The position numbers and the translations under genes were made by a program. Source: Marsupella aquatica (taxonomy: Eukaryota; Marchantiophyta). Taken from it: DNA of 64,000 nucleotides. The notes beneath the pieces are model-generated. The model worked only from the letters and a program-made list of their open reading frames with translations. It was not told where the DNA came from and did not search any database. This document shows positions 10,999-22,884 of the stretch, piece by piece (the stretch's first letter is position 1; the number at the start of each line of letters is the position of its first letter). Location: contig OZ316896.1 in assembly GCA_973895155.1 (NCBI GenBank), positions 11,284,001 through 11,348,000 on the forward strand, given 5' to 3'.

Positions 10999-12849
10999 AT
11001 GGCTGCAACCAGTTCGTCATGGACAGCGTCGGCCTTATTCGTCACATGCATCTGGCTTGCTGCAGCTGCAACGAGCACGGTGAGCGCCCGATCAGCTCGC
11101 CCAGCTCGACCAGCTGCCGAGCACATGCGCCCACAATGCAAAGTAGCAGACAGCAGAGCGCTTCTGCAATTCAAAGCAGACTTCGTCGACTTTGGAGGTC
11201 TTTTCGACACATGGACAAACGGAACCAACTGCTGCATCTGGGTGGGGGTCAAGTGCCATCCCAATGGCCACGTGATTGGCGTGAAGATCGTGAACCGCAA
11301 CCACCCCTCTGAGGCAGGCGCTGTGGCGAAGTTCTTGAAGCACAAGAATGGTACTGCAAAGGGTGCTGCTGCTGCAGTCATGGGCGGATCCCTTGGCAAG
11401 CTCTCTTCTCTGGAGTACTTCATCTCGGACGGAGTCCGCTTCAACGGGCCCATCCCTGCCGCCTGGAGCTCACTCGCAAACCTCACGCGTGTGAGCTTCT
11501 TCTTTCCCAATTTCACCGGTAAGATCCCGGCTGAATTCGGCAGGCTGACCAACCTGGAAGACGTCGACATTGGTGAGGGTGAGCTTGACGGTCCCGTCTC
11601 CACGGTCTTCTGCCAGCTCAGAAAGCTGCGCTCTCTCGCCGTAATAGGGAACAAGTTCACGGGTGAGCTGCCAGAATGTCTCGCGGGTCTTAGAAGTCTC
11701 AGCAAAATCGACTTCCAGGCCAATGATCTCTCGGGGCACATTCCTCCTTGGATCGGGGAGTTCCCTGACTTGAATTCGTTGTCACTGGCACAAAACCAAC
11801 TCACCGGACCGATTCCTTCTTCCATCGGCCGACTTTCTAAGCTGCAGCTTCTGTTCATTTCTGATAACTTCCTATCAGGCGAAATTCCGTCAGAGATCGG
11901 GCAATTAAAGAATCTGACGGATTTGGCTGCTGTGAACAACTCTTTGTCCGGAAGCATTCCACCCTCGCTCGGGAGCTGTGAGATGCTCTCCTTCATTGGC
12001 CTGAACTACAACAATCTCTCGGGCAGCATTCCCAAGGAGCTGGGCTCTCTCCAGGTGCTCACTCTTCTACACGTCTATAACAACAATCTCCATGGCCCTC
12101 TTCCCGCGGAGCTTGGCAGAATCCCCGCAGAGAACAATTTGGTGATCAACATCGAGAACAATTACCTCTCCGGGCAGCTGCCAGACACTCTATCAAACGT
12201 GGGCGCTTTCTTCGCTGCAAACAACTTGTTCTCAGGTAGATTTCCTCTCTCGCTCGCGGTGAACGCTTACAATGTGGATCTGACCAACAACAGGATCAGC
12301 AGTGTGAAAAAGGTGGGCCCAGTTCCTGACAACTCTCATCTCAACCAACTTTATCTTTCTTCCAATCGAGTCAAGGGGCAGATTCCCCAGTGGCTTTCAT
12401 CGCTCCCCAACCTTGGAACTTTGGACATCTCGGTCAATCTTCTCAAAGGCCCCATCCCCGTCTCGGTACTGACTCTTCCCAGCCTCACCTCGTTCAACGT
12501 CTCATACAACCCTCTGCAGACTGAGCTCCCTCAGGATCTCGAAATCTACACTGCAAACATTGGGAGCTTGGATATGAGCAATGCCCAATTGTTTGGCAAC
12601 CTCCCTGCCAGCTTTGCGACGGCTTTTCCCAATCTGTTCTACTTGGACCTCTCCAGCAACGCTCTAAATGGACAGCTGCCTTCCAATTTGGGCCTCATAT
12701 CATCTCTCGGCTGGATTGATCTCTCGTCAAACCAGTTTTGGGGACCCGTTCCGAATTTCGTCTACAACTTGACGCAGCTGTATCATCTCGATTTGTCACA
12801 CAACAACTTCACAGGGCCGGTTCCAGGGCTGTGGGTTCCAAAGAAGTGA
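10999..12849 (+). CDS. Secreted leucine-rich-repeat protein, PGIP/DRT100-like
   Basis: An intronless frame of 616 residues. Residues 1-30 form a clear signal peptide (hydrophobic FVTCIWLAAAA, then small residues). The N-terminal LRR cap follows (Cys47; the W...CCxWxGVxC pattern at about 72-86). From about 120 to the end run roughly twenty plant-type extracellular repeats of the form LxxLxLxxNxLxGxIPxxLG, with many N-glycosylation sequons. There is no transmembrane segment and no kinase domain, and the chain stops just after a repeat (GPVPGLWVPKK) without a C-terminal cysteine cap. Such proteins are apoplastic and bind cell-wall components, enzymes or ligands, as polygalacturonase-inhibiting proteins do. 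The particular ligand cannot be told. It could be the ectodomain of a former receptor that lost its membrane part, but nothing downstream resembles one. Confidence 0.9.
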   Translation: MAATSSSWTASALFVTCIWLAAAATSTVSARSARPARPAAEHMRPQCKVADSRALLQFKADFVDFGGLFDTWTNGTNCCIWVGVKCHPNGHVIGVKIVNRNHPSEAGAVAKFLKHKNGTAKGAAAAVMGGSLGKLSSLEYFISDGVRFNGPIPAAWSSLANLTRVSFFFPNFTGKIPAEFGRLTNLEDVDIGEGELDGPVSTVFCQLRKLRSLAVIGNKFTGELPECLAGLRSLSKIDFQANDLSGHIPPWIGEFPDLNSLSLAQNQLTGPIPSSIGRLSKLQLLFISDNFLSGEIPSEIGQLKNLTDLAAVNNSLSGSIPPSLGSCEMLSFIGLNYNNLSGSIPKELGSLQVLTLLHVYNNNLHGPLPAELGRIPAENNLVINIENNYLSGQLPDTLSNVGAFFAANNLFSGRFPLSLAVNAYNVDLTNNRISSVKKVGPVPDNSHLNQLYLSSNRVKGQIPQWLSSLPNLGTLDISVNLLKGPIPVSVLTLPSLTSFNVSYNPLQTELPQDLEIYTANIGSLDMSNAQLFGNLPASFATAFPNLFYLDLSSNALNGQLPSNLGLISSLGWIDLSSNQFWGPVPNFVYNLTQLYHLDLSHNNFTGPVPGLWVPKK

Positions 12850-15063
12850 TCTGCTCTGGCTCAATTACATGAATGTTGTCTGACCAGGTCATCTTTCATC
12901 GGTTCGAAGTAATGTTATTGAGAAACTCGTTTTCAAAGTAAGTGTTTTGTTTTTAGAGAAGAGATGAATGCACGCCCTGAAACATTTTTAATACGTGCGC
13001 TGGGACGTGCGTATTCAGTTTGGGAATAATGGGATGCCATGTTTCTGAGTATACTACCATTCATTATAGTCCTGGGTTAAGTATTCCCGACAGGCTTCAT
13101 GTTGTGTTCTTAATTCCTGGACTTTTTAGAACTTCTGTCAATTTCCTAAATGGGTGTATGAATCTATAAACTCCCTTCGTAAAATACTGTACGTGTTTGG
13201 TCTTGAAAACGGTCTAGTATAAACTGACCTAAGCCCCGAGTTTGGACGTCACAAAATCACGCTTGAGTGAATCTTTTGGCGATAATTGCCTGGTCTATCG
13301 GTTTGCATATCGACTGCAGCTCTGGAACAATTTTGACGGTTGAATTCCCTGAAAGGCAGTACTGGAGTTAAGGGTTTGGATTTGATCGTATCAGCTATTC
13401 CAGCACTCAGCCTTTATCCCTGCAGAGACGTCAATGAAATGCGGTCATACCAAGACCCGTACTCCGGAGCCCGTTAGAAATGCGCAAACAATCACCCATG
13501 AGCCAAACTTGGACTAGGATAGGTGACCACTGGTGCTTTGCAAGCTAATCTTGGGAAAGAATCCAAGGGGAGCGTTCATCCGATTTTTATTACTTTCTGC
13601 ACCCATGTCAACACGCAGCATGAATAGGGGATTTACGTTGATCTGATTGGAAACTGCTTTTCTTACGGTAGGGAGTACATTCCATTCAAGGTGTCAACAT
13701 AATCGACTATTGGAGCTTGGTTGGCTGTGGCAATCGACTACATATGACGTTCAGATCTGTAAAATCTTATTCTGCAGCTTCGTTGTCACTGGTCATGACG
13801 CAGACCGTGAGATTGAGATGAAACACCCGATGAATCTAACCGAATTTTGCATCACTAGGGATCACGAGATACTCACAATGAATTATTCAGTGTCCCAACT
13901 TGGCTAAGCTTGGGCAGAGCATTCTAGGTAATCCTCCACTCTAGGGAACTATGGGGAAGGACCACACATGAAAAAGAGGAGTCAGGGCTCACTAGATTGA
14001 AAATTGACAAAGAAGAGTGCAGTGAAAGGAAAAATACATTGAGTGACACGTACTAGCCTACAACCGACAAAAGAATCCTGTCGAGAATTAAGAATGTATC
14101 ACCATGAGTCACATGCTCAGCTTAGCTTCCTGAATACACTGATGAACTCCCACCTCGTCAAGTGAGCACCCAAAATCATTCCCATAAATAGCCGCATTCA
14201 TCAACACGAAGTGGCTTACGCAAGTGCCATGTCAGCTATCAATGCGACTAACCCGATGATGAAATGAAAGTCGCTTTTCTGTGTAGTCCATTTCTCCCTT
14301 GTGAAGTTAAGACATGCAGCCAATCATCAACTTGCCAAAGACAAGCGAGAAAAATTTGATGCAGAAGACAGTAAAGGTATGCTTGAGCAGCAAATTTTGA
14401 CCACAATCTCCTTTGTACTTGTTCATTTACACGCAAAGTGAGGTATGCGGATGGAGAAAGTAACACAAGTAGAAACTTAATACTTGTACCTAGTTATTGC
14501 AGAGGACTTGCTTTCAGCCAGCTCCTCTTTGCACGATACACATCTGCAGTATATGGACAGAGACACAAACTGTCGGGAAACTCTAGATTTCTTTGCAGTT
14601 CGAATGAGCATTGAAAAGTGAGCTCCCTTAGCACACAGCCCATCTCATCGGCAATATTTTTCACAGAAGAGTTCTGTGAGCCGTGTAGAAAGTCTGCTCC
14701 AATCTGCTAACAACAATCGACAACGTTACAGAACAGAAACCTACAGCTGGCTTCGCTTCCTTGATAGCAGATTGCTCACGATATATATGACAATAAGCGC
14801 AAGACATTACATGATCGAGACACGCTGCACATAGCGACAATTCAATCGCCAGAACTTGACCCATCGAGAATAGCTTTCAAATTGCATTGCCACGAGGTAG
14901 AGTTCAGCTTTCCAAATTCAAATATCTTCACAGGTACGCCGCAAAATGTGTCAAGCCAGAGGACACAAAATCGACTTACTGTCCTTGACATGATCCAATC
15001 CTACCAAATATGGATATACAACCTCTACAGGAATTATCTACATTCTGCTCACATCAAACGGTT
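12850..15063. other. Intergenic, no gene seen
   Basis: 3' flank of the LRR gene and 3' flank of the minus-strand gene at 15064. Open frames here are short and show no domain, and I see no RNA gene. Confidence 0.45.
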
Positions 15064-15702
15064 CTACGTCTTAGTCTGCAAGAAATTCTCCACTGCTTCA
15101 CGCTTTCTTGTTATGACAGGCGATCTCGTTAGCTGAGAAGGAGCCTCGGTGATGGTGTCAAGTCTAGGTGACCATGGGGAACCCGGGCTTCGTGTCATAT
15201 TCATCGCATTACTGATTATCTGCGCCATGTCGTTGCCGACAAGCGATCTGTTGTTTGGAAGAGATGGTGGCAGTAACGCCTTGCAACCAGCTGATTTCTT
15301 GATGGACCCTTCTGCCAGAAGCTGTGCCAGCTGCTGTCTGGAGATGACTACCCGAATCGTGCTTCCACTACGCGATTGCCGTCCCTGGTGGGCAATATTC
15401 GTTATATCTCTCGCACACGATTCATATTGGGAGTGCATCCTATCCTCTCGTGAGACCGACGGTTCTGCAGATCCCATCTCTTCTAGCGTTCCAGACCTGC
15501 TTTGGATTGCTGGACGTTCCTCTGGACCAGGGTCGAGCGGAGCTTCAGAGGCAAGAACGAGATGATCCCGACAATCAGCCTCTAGATCCAGTCGTCGCGG
15601 CATCGCCACACTGTAGCCGTCCTCTTGGAAATCGGACAGAACTTTCTTGGGTATTCTTATCTGAGAGATTCTTTCTGCTGTTCTCTTCTTGAACATGTCC
15701 AT
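15064..15702 (-). CDS. Probable PADRE/DUF4228-like protein
   Basis: A 212-residue frame, basic and Ser/Arg/Pro-rich, without signal peptide or membrane segment. Residues 115-136 (TIRVVISRQQLAQLLAEGSI) resemble the core strand-helix of plant PADRE (DUF4228) proteins, where a hydrophobic beta strand is followed by a Leu-rich helix. Residues 175-186 (SPWSPRLDTITE) resemble the C-terminal W-x-P-x-L-x-x-I block of that family, small stress- and pathogen-responsive plant proteins of unknown biochemical role. The N-terminal 110 residues look disordered. Codon-level coding signal seems better than in neighbouring frames, but the family link rests on two short motifs, and the start may lie elsewhere if there is an upstream exon. 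Confidence 0.5.
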   Translation of the reverse strand: MDMFKKRTAERISQIRIPKKVLSDFQEDGYSVAMPRRLDLEADCRDHLVLASEAPLDPGPEERPAIQSRSGTLEEMGSAEPSVSREDRMHSQYESCARDITNIAHQGRQSRSGSTIRVVISRQQLAQLLAEGSIKKSAGCKALLPPSLPNNRSLVGNDMAQIISNAMNMTRSPGSPWSPRLDTITEAPSQLTRSPVITRKREAVENFLQTKT

Positions 15703-15949
15703 GTCTTACTCTCAACACGCATTGTGAGCACTACGAGCTCCCGCATTGAGTTGGTGGGCTTTCAATGCCTTTCATCCAAATCCCAAATCTACAAACGGCG
15801 CAATCCGTTCCTAGCCAGACCTCACCTGCATCCTACATTCCTGAAGTCACTTCATTTGTACAAGAGTATCCGCAGTCCCTCATTTCAATCTCGTCCACAT
15901 CTTTGACGACTGTTTAGAAGAAGTTCACTCGTAGCCCAAACATTCCCGC

Positions 15950-16440
15950 TAGAAGTCCATAATGACAAGGAGCTGCTACCGGAAATCCAGAATGAAATGC
16001 TAGCGGTCCATGGTGACAAGGAGAGCTGGAGTCAGAAATCCAGAATGAAATGCTAGCATCCGAAGTGACACAGGGAAATGATATCAGAAATTCTGAATGG
16101 GACTCCCAGAAATCCACAGTCCACGGAGAACTGCGACCGGAAATTCAGAATGAGATGCTAGAAATCCACAGTAACACAGAGTGCTGGCATCAGAACTCCT
16201 GCATTCCTGTCCACAATGAGATGCTAGAAACCCATAGTGCCAGAGAGAGACTGCATCAGAAATCCAGAATGCGAAGCTAGAACTAGGAAGTGACACAGAG
16301 AACTGCCGAAATCCGAAGTGACACAGAGAACTGCTATGTACTGTATCAGAACTCCAGAATGAGATCCTACTAGAAATCCAGCCCCACAACGGAAATCTGC
16401 AGGCACCACATATCCAGAATGAGATGAGATGGAGAGCAGC
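15950..16440. repeat. Minisatellite, about 50-60-bp degenerate unit
   Basis: About eight imperfect copies built on GAAATCCAGAATGAAATGCTAG followed by a segment with GTGACAC, AGAG and CATCAG. Unit length varies by indels. Open frames on both strands across it reflect the repeat, not a gene. It lies about 250 bp upstream of the 15064-15702 gene. Confidence 0.8.
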
Positions 16441-19329
16441 AAGCAGCACAATCAACGAGGGAGATGGGGATGGGAAGCTGTCTACGAAGCAATCAGGCAA
16501 CCAACGAACACAGAGTGAAATGAGAGCGGGCGGGAGCTGGGTCTTGGGAGTAAACTACTAATAAGTTTGTCTACATAGATCTGAACAACAACATAGCTAC
16601 ACTTACCGTACTTGGGACGGTACTCTGTGACCAGGATCGAGCTGGCAGCGGGAATTGTGTGGGTCGAACAATGTACTGTTGAGCATGGTGCGCATGGCCA
16701 GCTGAGCTGAATCTGGATCCGGATAATGGGAATGGTAACAGTGCTTCAGGAATGCGCTTTAGGAGAACTCTGTAGTCCCGTTGCCTCTGCGCATGTCCCC
16801 ATGTGCACCCAAACATAGCGGAATGTTAATACATTCTTTATGGGTGTTGGTTTTCTGTAGAGAAATGTACTGTACTTAAGCCCTTTGTGATTTGTCTCTG
16901 TGTGCCCTTTGTGAATTTTTTATTTTATTTTCTCAATTTCAGGGGAAATCTGTGAAACCCCACAGGATACTCAAATGAATACTTATGAATCACTACTCTA
17001 GTGGGCTATCGCACAACCATGAGCCTTTCTGGGTGTCTTTTGTGATTTTTCTCTTTGTAATTGTGATTTATCTCTTTGTACTCTTATGTTATTTTTCTTT
17101 GTGTATTTTTGAGGGCATTGTTGGAGAAGAATGTACAGTCAAGATTCTAGATATGGAAATACTCATCTACTTTTACAAAAACTAGCAAATCAAATTTATA
17201 TGGTTTTAGGTCCTATTACCTGAGCATTATGGGCAATAATAGTCACTCAAAACTAGAGCATTCCCTGGATGTTTAGTGTGTATTTTAAAGTGAAGTGATC
17301 TGACTTAAAGTTTTGGGCAGCTGCACAAGCACCTGGAGAATATTTTACACACCCTTGAACCAGAGCTAAGAAAAATTCAGAGTTGGGCACCAGGCGCCCT
17401 CAAACCACCACTGTCCATGAAATTGATGGAGGAAACTACAGTCACTTTCCCCAAGTTTTAACTTTGTTAAGAACATTGATGACTAATTATAGTGACCTAA
17501 GGTTATTAAAATGGACAGTGGCAGTTTAAGCCCTCTCGCAAGAGCAATGTCCCCGGAATAGCACCTCGGGTCCTGTCCGGGACAATGCTCTAGTGAGATA
17601 GCATTACTATGTAAGGGCCAAAGCTTTGCAACATTTACTTTGTGGGTCCCCATGTCCAGCTCAATCAGGATGAAATCACTAAGAGAATGGTGAGACGGAC
17701 AAATCTCTGTTTTGGACACTAAGATTTCATCCAAGCCATTGGTTTCATGTGAGCTGTTTTTGATTCTATAAGAGTGCTGGGGGCCCTTTACCCTGAGTTT
17801 ACCCCACTCCTACATGGCATTAGGTTGATCAGTCTCAACCTAATCAATCCCACAGAGACCAGTCATTTTGGAACGGATAATTCAGTCATAACTCCAGTCA
17901 CATCTTGGTCAATCAGTCACATCTAGTCATATTTAACAGGAAAGACATTCATAATGAGGTCATATTCCTTGTCACAAAGTAGCGTAAAAAATGTGACTAA
18001 TGTTGTCTAGTCACAATAAATGAGACGCTAAGCCTTAGATGTGACTGTCTAGATATGGGCCAAAAAACTAGTCATATAGAATCAAACAATTATATTTTGC
18101 AGTCATCAAATCACCGTCCCCTTTTCTACCTTAATGCCAAATGGGTGCATGATGTGGTAGGAGGCCACATCAAAGTTGTGAGACCTATTTTATGAATCAA
18201 ATGCCAGATAAATAAAGTGATCCAGATTAAGTAAAACCTCTTGGGCAAACAATTTCGGAGACTTTCCAACCAAAGAATTAATTGAGATTTTTGAGCTGCA
18301 CTGGATGTCTGATCCCTTGTCTGACCAATAGACATTTCTGATCTAAGTAAGACTATTACTAGTCCAAAGATTAATTTTACAAAGGATATAACACATTCTT
18401 ATGTCATAGTCCAATTGGATGAACTTATGACTAGCCAAAATAACCAACACTATAGCACTCACTTTCCAATTTTAGTTGTAGAGCATAAGAACCTGGATTA
18501 GAAGTGTAGTTGCGCATTGCACTGTGTGAAGGTATGTCGACTGTTTGCGCCTCCTGCAGGACCATATGAAAGCTCTCAAAGAACCAGAGTATAAGCTGGC
18601 TTAATGTGCTGAAGCTTTTTGAACATGAGTGTCTATTATTTTATAGGCCATAGAAGTTGCAAACTTGGAGCCCAATTGATAAATGTCGATACTTGGCGAC
18701 CAGAATCAACACCACCAACTGTTCCAAGGGAAATTTATTATTATTTTGAGCTCCTTTTCATTGGAGTCAAGAAAGATTATTAACTTGTTGAATGATATTT
18801 TACAAAACAATAATTTAATCATGGTTAAGTATTCAAGGTGATTCAAAGTTGGATAATATATAATTATATCTATGATACTTGTCCCCAGAAAAGAATGACT
18901 GTGGATCCGAGGGAAATTTTGTAGGAGATACACAATGAAATTAGCAAAGCAATTGGCACCAAGATATCTAGAAGGAGGGTGAGTTTTTTTGTATTGTTGC
19001 CTTGCTATAATTGTTCATGTTCAAACCCTATCGATACACACTTCAGAAATTCATGTATGATGTAACCAACTGCACAATTAATTCCTTGAAAGGATAAACT
19101 GCATCAATATTTGCTTCTACGATGATCAAAATCACAAAAATTGTACCCAATCATTCTCTTGGTCAAAAATCACAATTTTTTTATCAAATCATATACTTTG
19201 CAAAATAATGTTGGGATAAATTCTCACTCTGGTTGAATCAGTATACTTTAATAATCAATTATACACAATGTTAAGTCATAGCAACCGTCAGGGTGGTGGG
19301 ACAAAACTTTCACATACAATTCAATAAAT
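16441..19329. other. Intergenic, AT-rich, no gene seen
   Basis: No supported coding region. It contains two inverted-repeat structures (17388-17545 and 17541-17592, listed separately) and several scattered GTCACAT/AGTCAC motifs around 17880-18080. Confidence 0.45.
17388..17592. repeat. Two adjacent inverted repeats, MITE-like
   Basis: GCCCTCAAACCACCACTGTCCAT near 17397-17420 is matched in inverted orientation by ATGGACAGTGGCAG...GCCCTC at about 17510-17537; the arms are about 45 bp and imperfect. Directly after it, AGAGCAATGTCCCCGG (about 17541) pairs with CCGGGACAATGCTCT (to about 17592), giving a second 15-bp hairpin with one mismatch. These could be terminal parts of a small non-autonomous transposon. 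No target duplication was seen. Confidence 0.5.
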
Positions 19330-20985
19330 CTATGCTCGTGATGTAGATGAAGAGGAAGAGGATGGGGATGTCTTGGGCCAGACTTGTAACCATATTGGCT
19401 CCTCGTCAAAGAAGTCATTTTCTTTCCCTTTTCCTTTGTCTAGCACTAGATTATTTTTGTCACAAGGAGTAATGGGGGATAGCCCATGTACTCCTCTACA
19501 TTTTTGCTTGGCCTCTCTCATTGTTGTTGAGATCTTTGGAATCTCAATTTCCCACTCTGTACACCACTGGGAAGCATCATTTTGGCGACCAGTGTCCATA
19601 TCATCTGATTCTCCTGGTTGTTGGTTTGTGGAGAAATTGGAATTGGGCTCCCTACAGCAACAAAACCTTTCATGCTGGCTAGCCACATTTTCAAGCCTTA
19701 ACATAGTTGGATTTGGGGACTTCAAATTGGTAAGAGCTGTTGAAGTGGATTGTGGTACATGAATACTAGAAAGATGACTGGGGGTCGACAAAATAGTTTT
19801 GGGACCATTCTCAGAGGTTGTTGGAATTGATGAGCTAGAGGTTTCTATACTTACAAGGGGATAATCACCAAGTTTGGGATAGATCCAATGCAAATCTTGT
19901 GTCTCGTTTGGGGTAGGAGAATCTTGATGGTTATCAAATGGAAAGGAAGACAATGAATTCATTGACGAAAAAGATGATAAAGACATTGGATAGGTTAGGT
20001 CTTGCGGATCAGCCAAGGAATCAACAATTCTCCCAGAATTGGAATTATTCTCCCAACAATTAGGTGGTGAAATCAATCTTGTTGAACTATCTGAACTTTC
20101 ATTTTTCCAAGTACTGCAATCAGTACTCCATCCTTGGTATTTCCTTTGCTTGGCTTCTTGCTCTGCCTCTCTCCATTGCCCTAGCTTGTCTTCTAACGTG
20201 ATGGAGGCTTTGGCGATCCTTTTGGCTTCCAAGTCCCCCTTCAATTTAGAAATATTTTGGATATTCTTCCATGCCAACATCAACTTATCTAAAGACGGCC
20301 CCCTTTCCTTGATGACAATAGAATGATCTTTCCTTGAGTCTTTATCCTCACTCATTGTTCCTTTTCTCTCACCCTGTTGTCTTTCAACCTTGGCAAAATC
20401 AACTTGTGTGAGGTCCCTAAAAACTGAAATCCTCTCAACTTTCAATTGACAACTTTGTCTAAGACAAACAAGGGAGGAAAAACTACCCCACTCAAGGGCT
20501 ACATCACATGGAAGAAATCCTTTATAATCAAGGCAAATTTTGTTTGCTCCGCGGCTTACTAACATCTCTACCATGTCTGGCCTAGCATTTTGAGCAGCAT
20601 AATGAAGTGGGGTCCTCTCTTTTGAATCTGTTGAATTGATCAAAGCACCTCGTTCAAGAAGAATCCTACCTACATCTGTCCTCCCCCCTAAAGCAGCGTA
20701 GTGGAGCGGAGTACAACCGTGATTATCTTGATAATCTAGTCCAGTCTTGGGCATGTTGATTATAAGAGCATAAGCCACTTTTTGGTAGCCAAACACCAAA
20801 GCCCAATGTAATGGTGTACGACCAAACTTGTCAATTGACTGCACATGAACTCCATCTTCAATCAATTTTTGTAAATATCTCAAATTATTATCCTTCACAG
20901 CGAAATGAAGTTTTGTAGCATATTCATTGCTTGCATCCCAACCTGTCTTCTCGAATTTAATGGATTTGTGCTCTCTCTCAATCAT
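19330..20985 (-). CDS. Ankyrin-repeat protein with Ser/Pro-rich tail
   Basis: A single-exon frame of 551 residues. Residues about 21-175 form four to five ankyrin repeats: KLHFAVKDNNLRYLQKLIEDG, then three matches to GRTPLHWA / GCTPLHYAALGG / ERTPLHYAAQN, each with the DVGRILLERGA-type second helix, and a degenerate last repeat. A charged, probably helical stretch follows (about 225-285, with LDKLMLAWKNI and WREAEQEAKQRK), then a long low-complexity Ser/Thr/Pro region to the end. There is no membrane segment and no signal peptide, so it is probably soluble. Ankyrin repeats serve protein-protein binding; no catalytic domain is present, so partner and pathway cannot be inferred. The start Met gives full repeat 1 and no upstream in-frame Met was found. 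Confidence 0.85.
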   Translation of the reverse strand: MIEREHKSIKFEKTGWDASNEYATKLHFAVKDNNLRYLQKLIEDGVHVQSIDKFGRTPLHWALVFGYQKVAYALIINMPKTGLDYQDNHGCTPLHYAALGGRTDVGRILLERGALINSTDSKERTPLHYAAQNARPDMVEMLVSRGANKICLDYKGFLPCDVALEWGSFSSLVCLRQSCQLKVERISVFRDLTQVDFAKVERQQGERKGTMSEDKDSRKDHSIVIKERGPSLDKLMLAWKNIQNISKLKGDLEAKRIAKASITLEDKLGQWREAEQEAKQRKYQGWSTDCSTWKNESSDSSTRLISPPNCWENNSNSGRIVDSLADPQDLTYPMSLSSFSSMNSLSSFPFDNHQDSPTPNETQDLHWIYPKLGDYPLVSIETSSSSIPTTSENGPKTILSTPSHLSSIHVPQSTSTALTNLKSPNPTMLRLENVASQHERFCCCREPNSNFSTNQQPGESDDMDTGRQNDASQWCTEWEIEIPKISTTMREAKQKCRGVHGLSPITPCDKNNLVLDKGKGKENDFFDEEPIWLQVWPKTSPSSSSSSTSRA

Positions 20986-22884
20986 CTCTCACTTAACTTT
21001 TCATAACCAAAGACTCTTGGACCAATAAAACAATTGATATTCATGGGCTCAAGACAGAACAGAGCACAAGCCTAAGATGGTCATTGTGTGATCAATTAGG
21101 GATTGCAAAAGGATTTGTCTACGTTTATACTTTCCTCCTTGAGGAGCAAATTGCATGTTTTAGATGCTCAATCATCCATTAATCATACTGGGGAAAAACA
21201 TCATAAAGTAGTCTCTTCAAGAATTTTAGCAACACATGACCCTTGTGAAATTTCAAAATCATGCAAAAATTTAGAAGTTTTCATTACCTAGTTGGTTCAT
21301 TTGAAAGAGAGTAGTTATGGTGACCTTAAATAATGTGTCAATTAAGAAATTTATGACAGCTAATTTTTTTGGAATGTTAAATCCACCTCATGGATGTACT
21401 TAACCAACCCCAAATTTCTAGAATCGTAGATCTCAATGATGTGCCAGAATCTGAGGGTCTGTCCCCAAGCTAAATCAATGGAAGGGCGCCAATTTGGGTG
21501 TATATTGTAAATCTGTCGGGTGTGTTTCACAATCCCCTCCCCAGTCTTCTAAATTTAAAGCAAAGACTGGTTGATATATGAGCAAGTCCACTGCCCAATT
21601 TTTGCCCATAAGAAAAGTTGTTTCAATAAACTTTTGAATTGCCTGTCTTCAGAGATGTAGACCTTGTCCTTCATTCCTAGAATTACGACCAGAACCAGAT
21701 TGCACAATCATGTTGCCATTGTTTGTAAATTCCTCCAAATATATTTGTGTCCGTTCTAGAAATTTCCCCAAAATAATTTGAAAACTGGTAACAAGCACTC
21801 TTGACCCTTAGACATAAAAAGTTATCTCAAAAGGTCTGCAATGAAAAGCATTTGTAATACTTGATCAGCATTATTTCTTTCCGATACTCATTTTGTTGCT
21901 ACCACTTTAAAATCTGTATTCTTTTTCATTGTTGCTTAGAGCACAAAGTTACCTAGGTTACAATTACACTCAGCCTTACTAGTATCTTAGTTATATTATA
22001 CTCCAAATTCCACGCACACAAAAGATAACACAAGCACAACAATGTCACTCAAGAAGATGTTCACAAATGATATGAATTGTTGATCAGCCCACTTGTCTTT
22101 ACTACAAGGCGGGTTACATTGTGTCAATGCCTTCGAATTGAGTCGTGCAACTACATCACCCTTAGCAACTATTGGTTGTGCTTCAATGTGCTTGATGACT
22201 TAGTGTACATCAATTTCTAACTTTGTGCTTAGTTTGATAGGCCGTGCTCGGGGCCATGCTTGTGGACCTTCTAGACTTGCATCCAGTCATCAAGCTCATT
22301 GGTAGTTAACATCCCACCGGGTAGTATCCAATTCCAAGCTTGAAAAGAGTGTTGTCTAGACAAGCTGAGTAGGGAATGTGTACAAATTGATCTTAGTAGC
22401 TTTCTAAAGAGCCCACAGAAAGACCCTCGTCCAGTATATAGTCATCTACAACGACCTCCAGGTTAATATGCAGAATTGTGCTACTAGTACATTCATTTGA
22501 GGTTGTCAATCTTTTCCAGACATATTAGACAAAAAATCTAAATAGGACCAATTTTCAAGAAAGGGCAAGCAATGTACAGTGAGAAAGCAAACTAGGTCCA
22601 GCTACGATAAACACCAAACTCAAAAGGGCAAATGCAACCCCAAAAACCTAGAAAAGGAGAAAAATAAGCAGTCTAGTATAAGACCCAATCAAGTGACACG
22701 TACATTTTCAGTAGGACAATGCTCTTGCTTCAGTTGTGCAATCTACATACTTATGTTGTGCAATCTACAGTCATAATATTGAAGGTTCAAGAAACAAAAA
22801 TAAGCTCTACCATGCTTTTGAGTTGCTGCTCAATAGGGCTCTAGGTCTTTTGCCGTTGTTCGGGACTTTTGGGCTTTTTGGCTA
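20986..22884. other. Intergenic, AT-rich, no gene seen
   Basis: Promoter side of the ankyrin gene. No domain-bearing frame. The last 300 bp carry an A-rich stretch (about 22570-22690) that resembles 2570-2660, and pyrimidine-rich sequence leading into the retroelement fragment. Confidence 0.4.

Noticed and set aside
15914-16500. Overlapping frames on both strands around 16.1-16.5 kb
   Set aside because: They arise from the minisatellite unit, which lacks stops in several frames.
19373-20326. Plus-strand frames inside the ankyrin gene
   Set aside because: Shadows of the minus-strand coding sequence with Ser/Phe-biased, domain-free translations.
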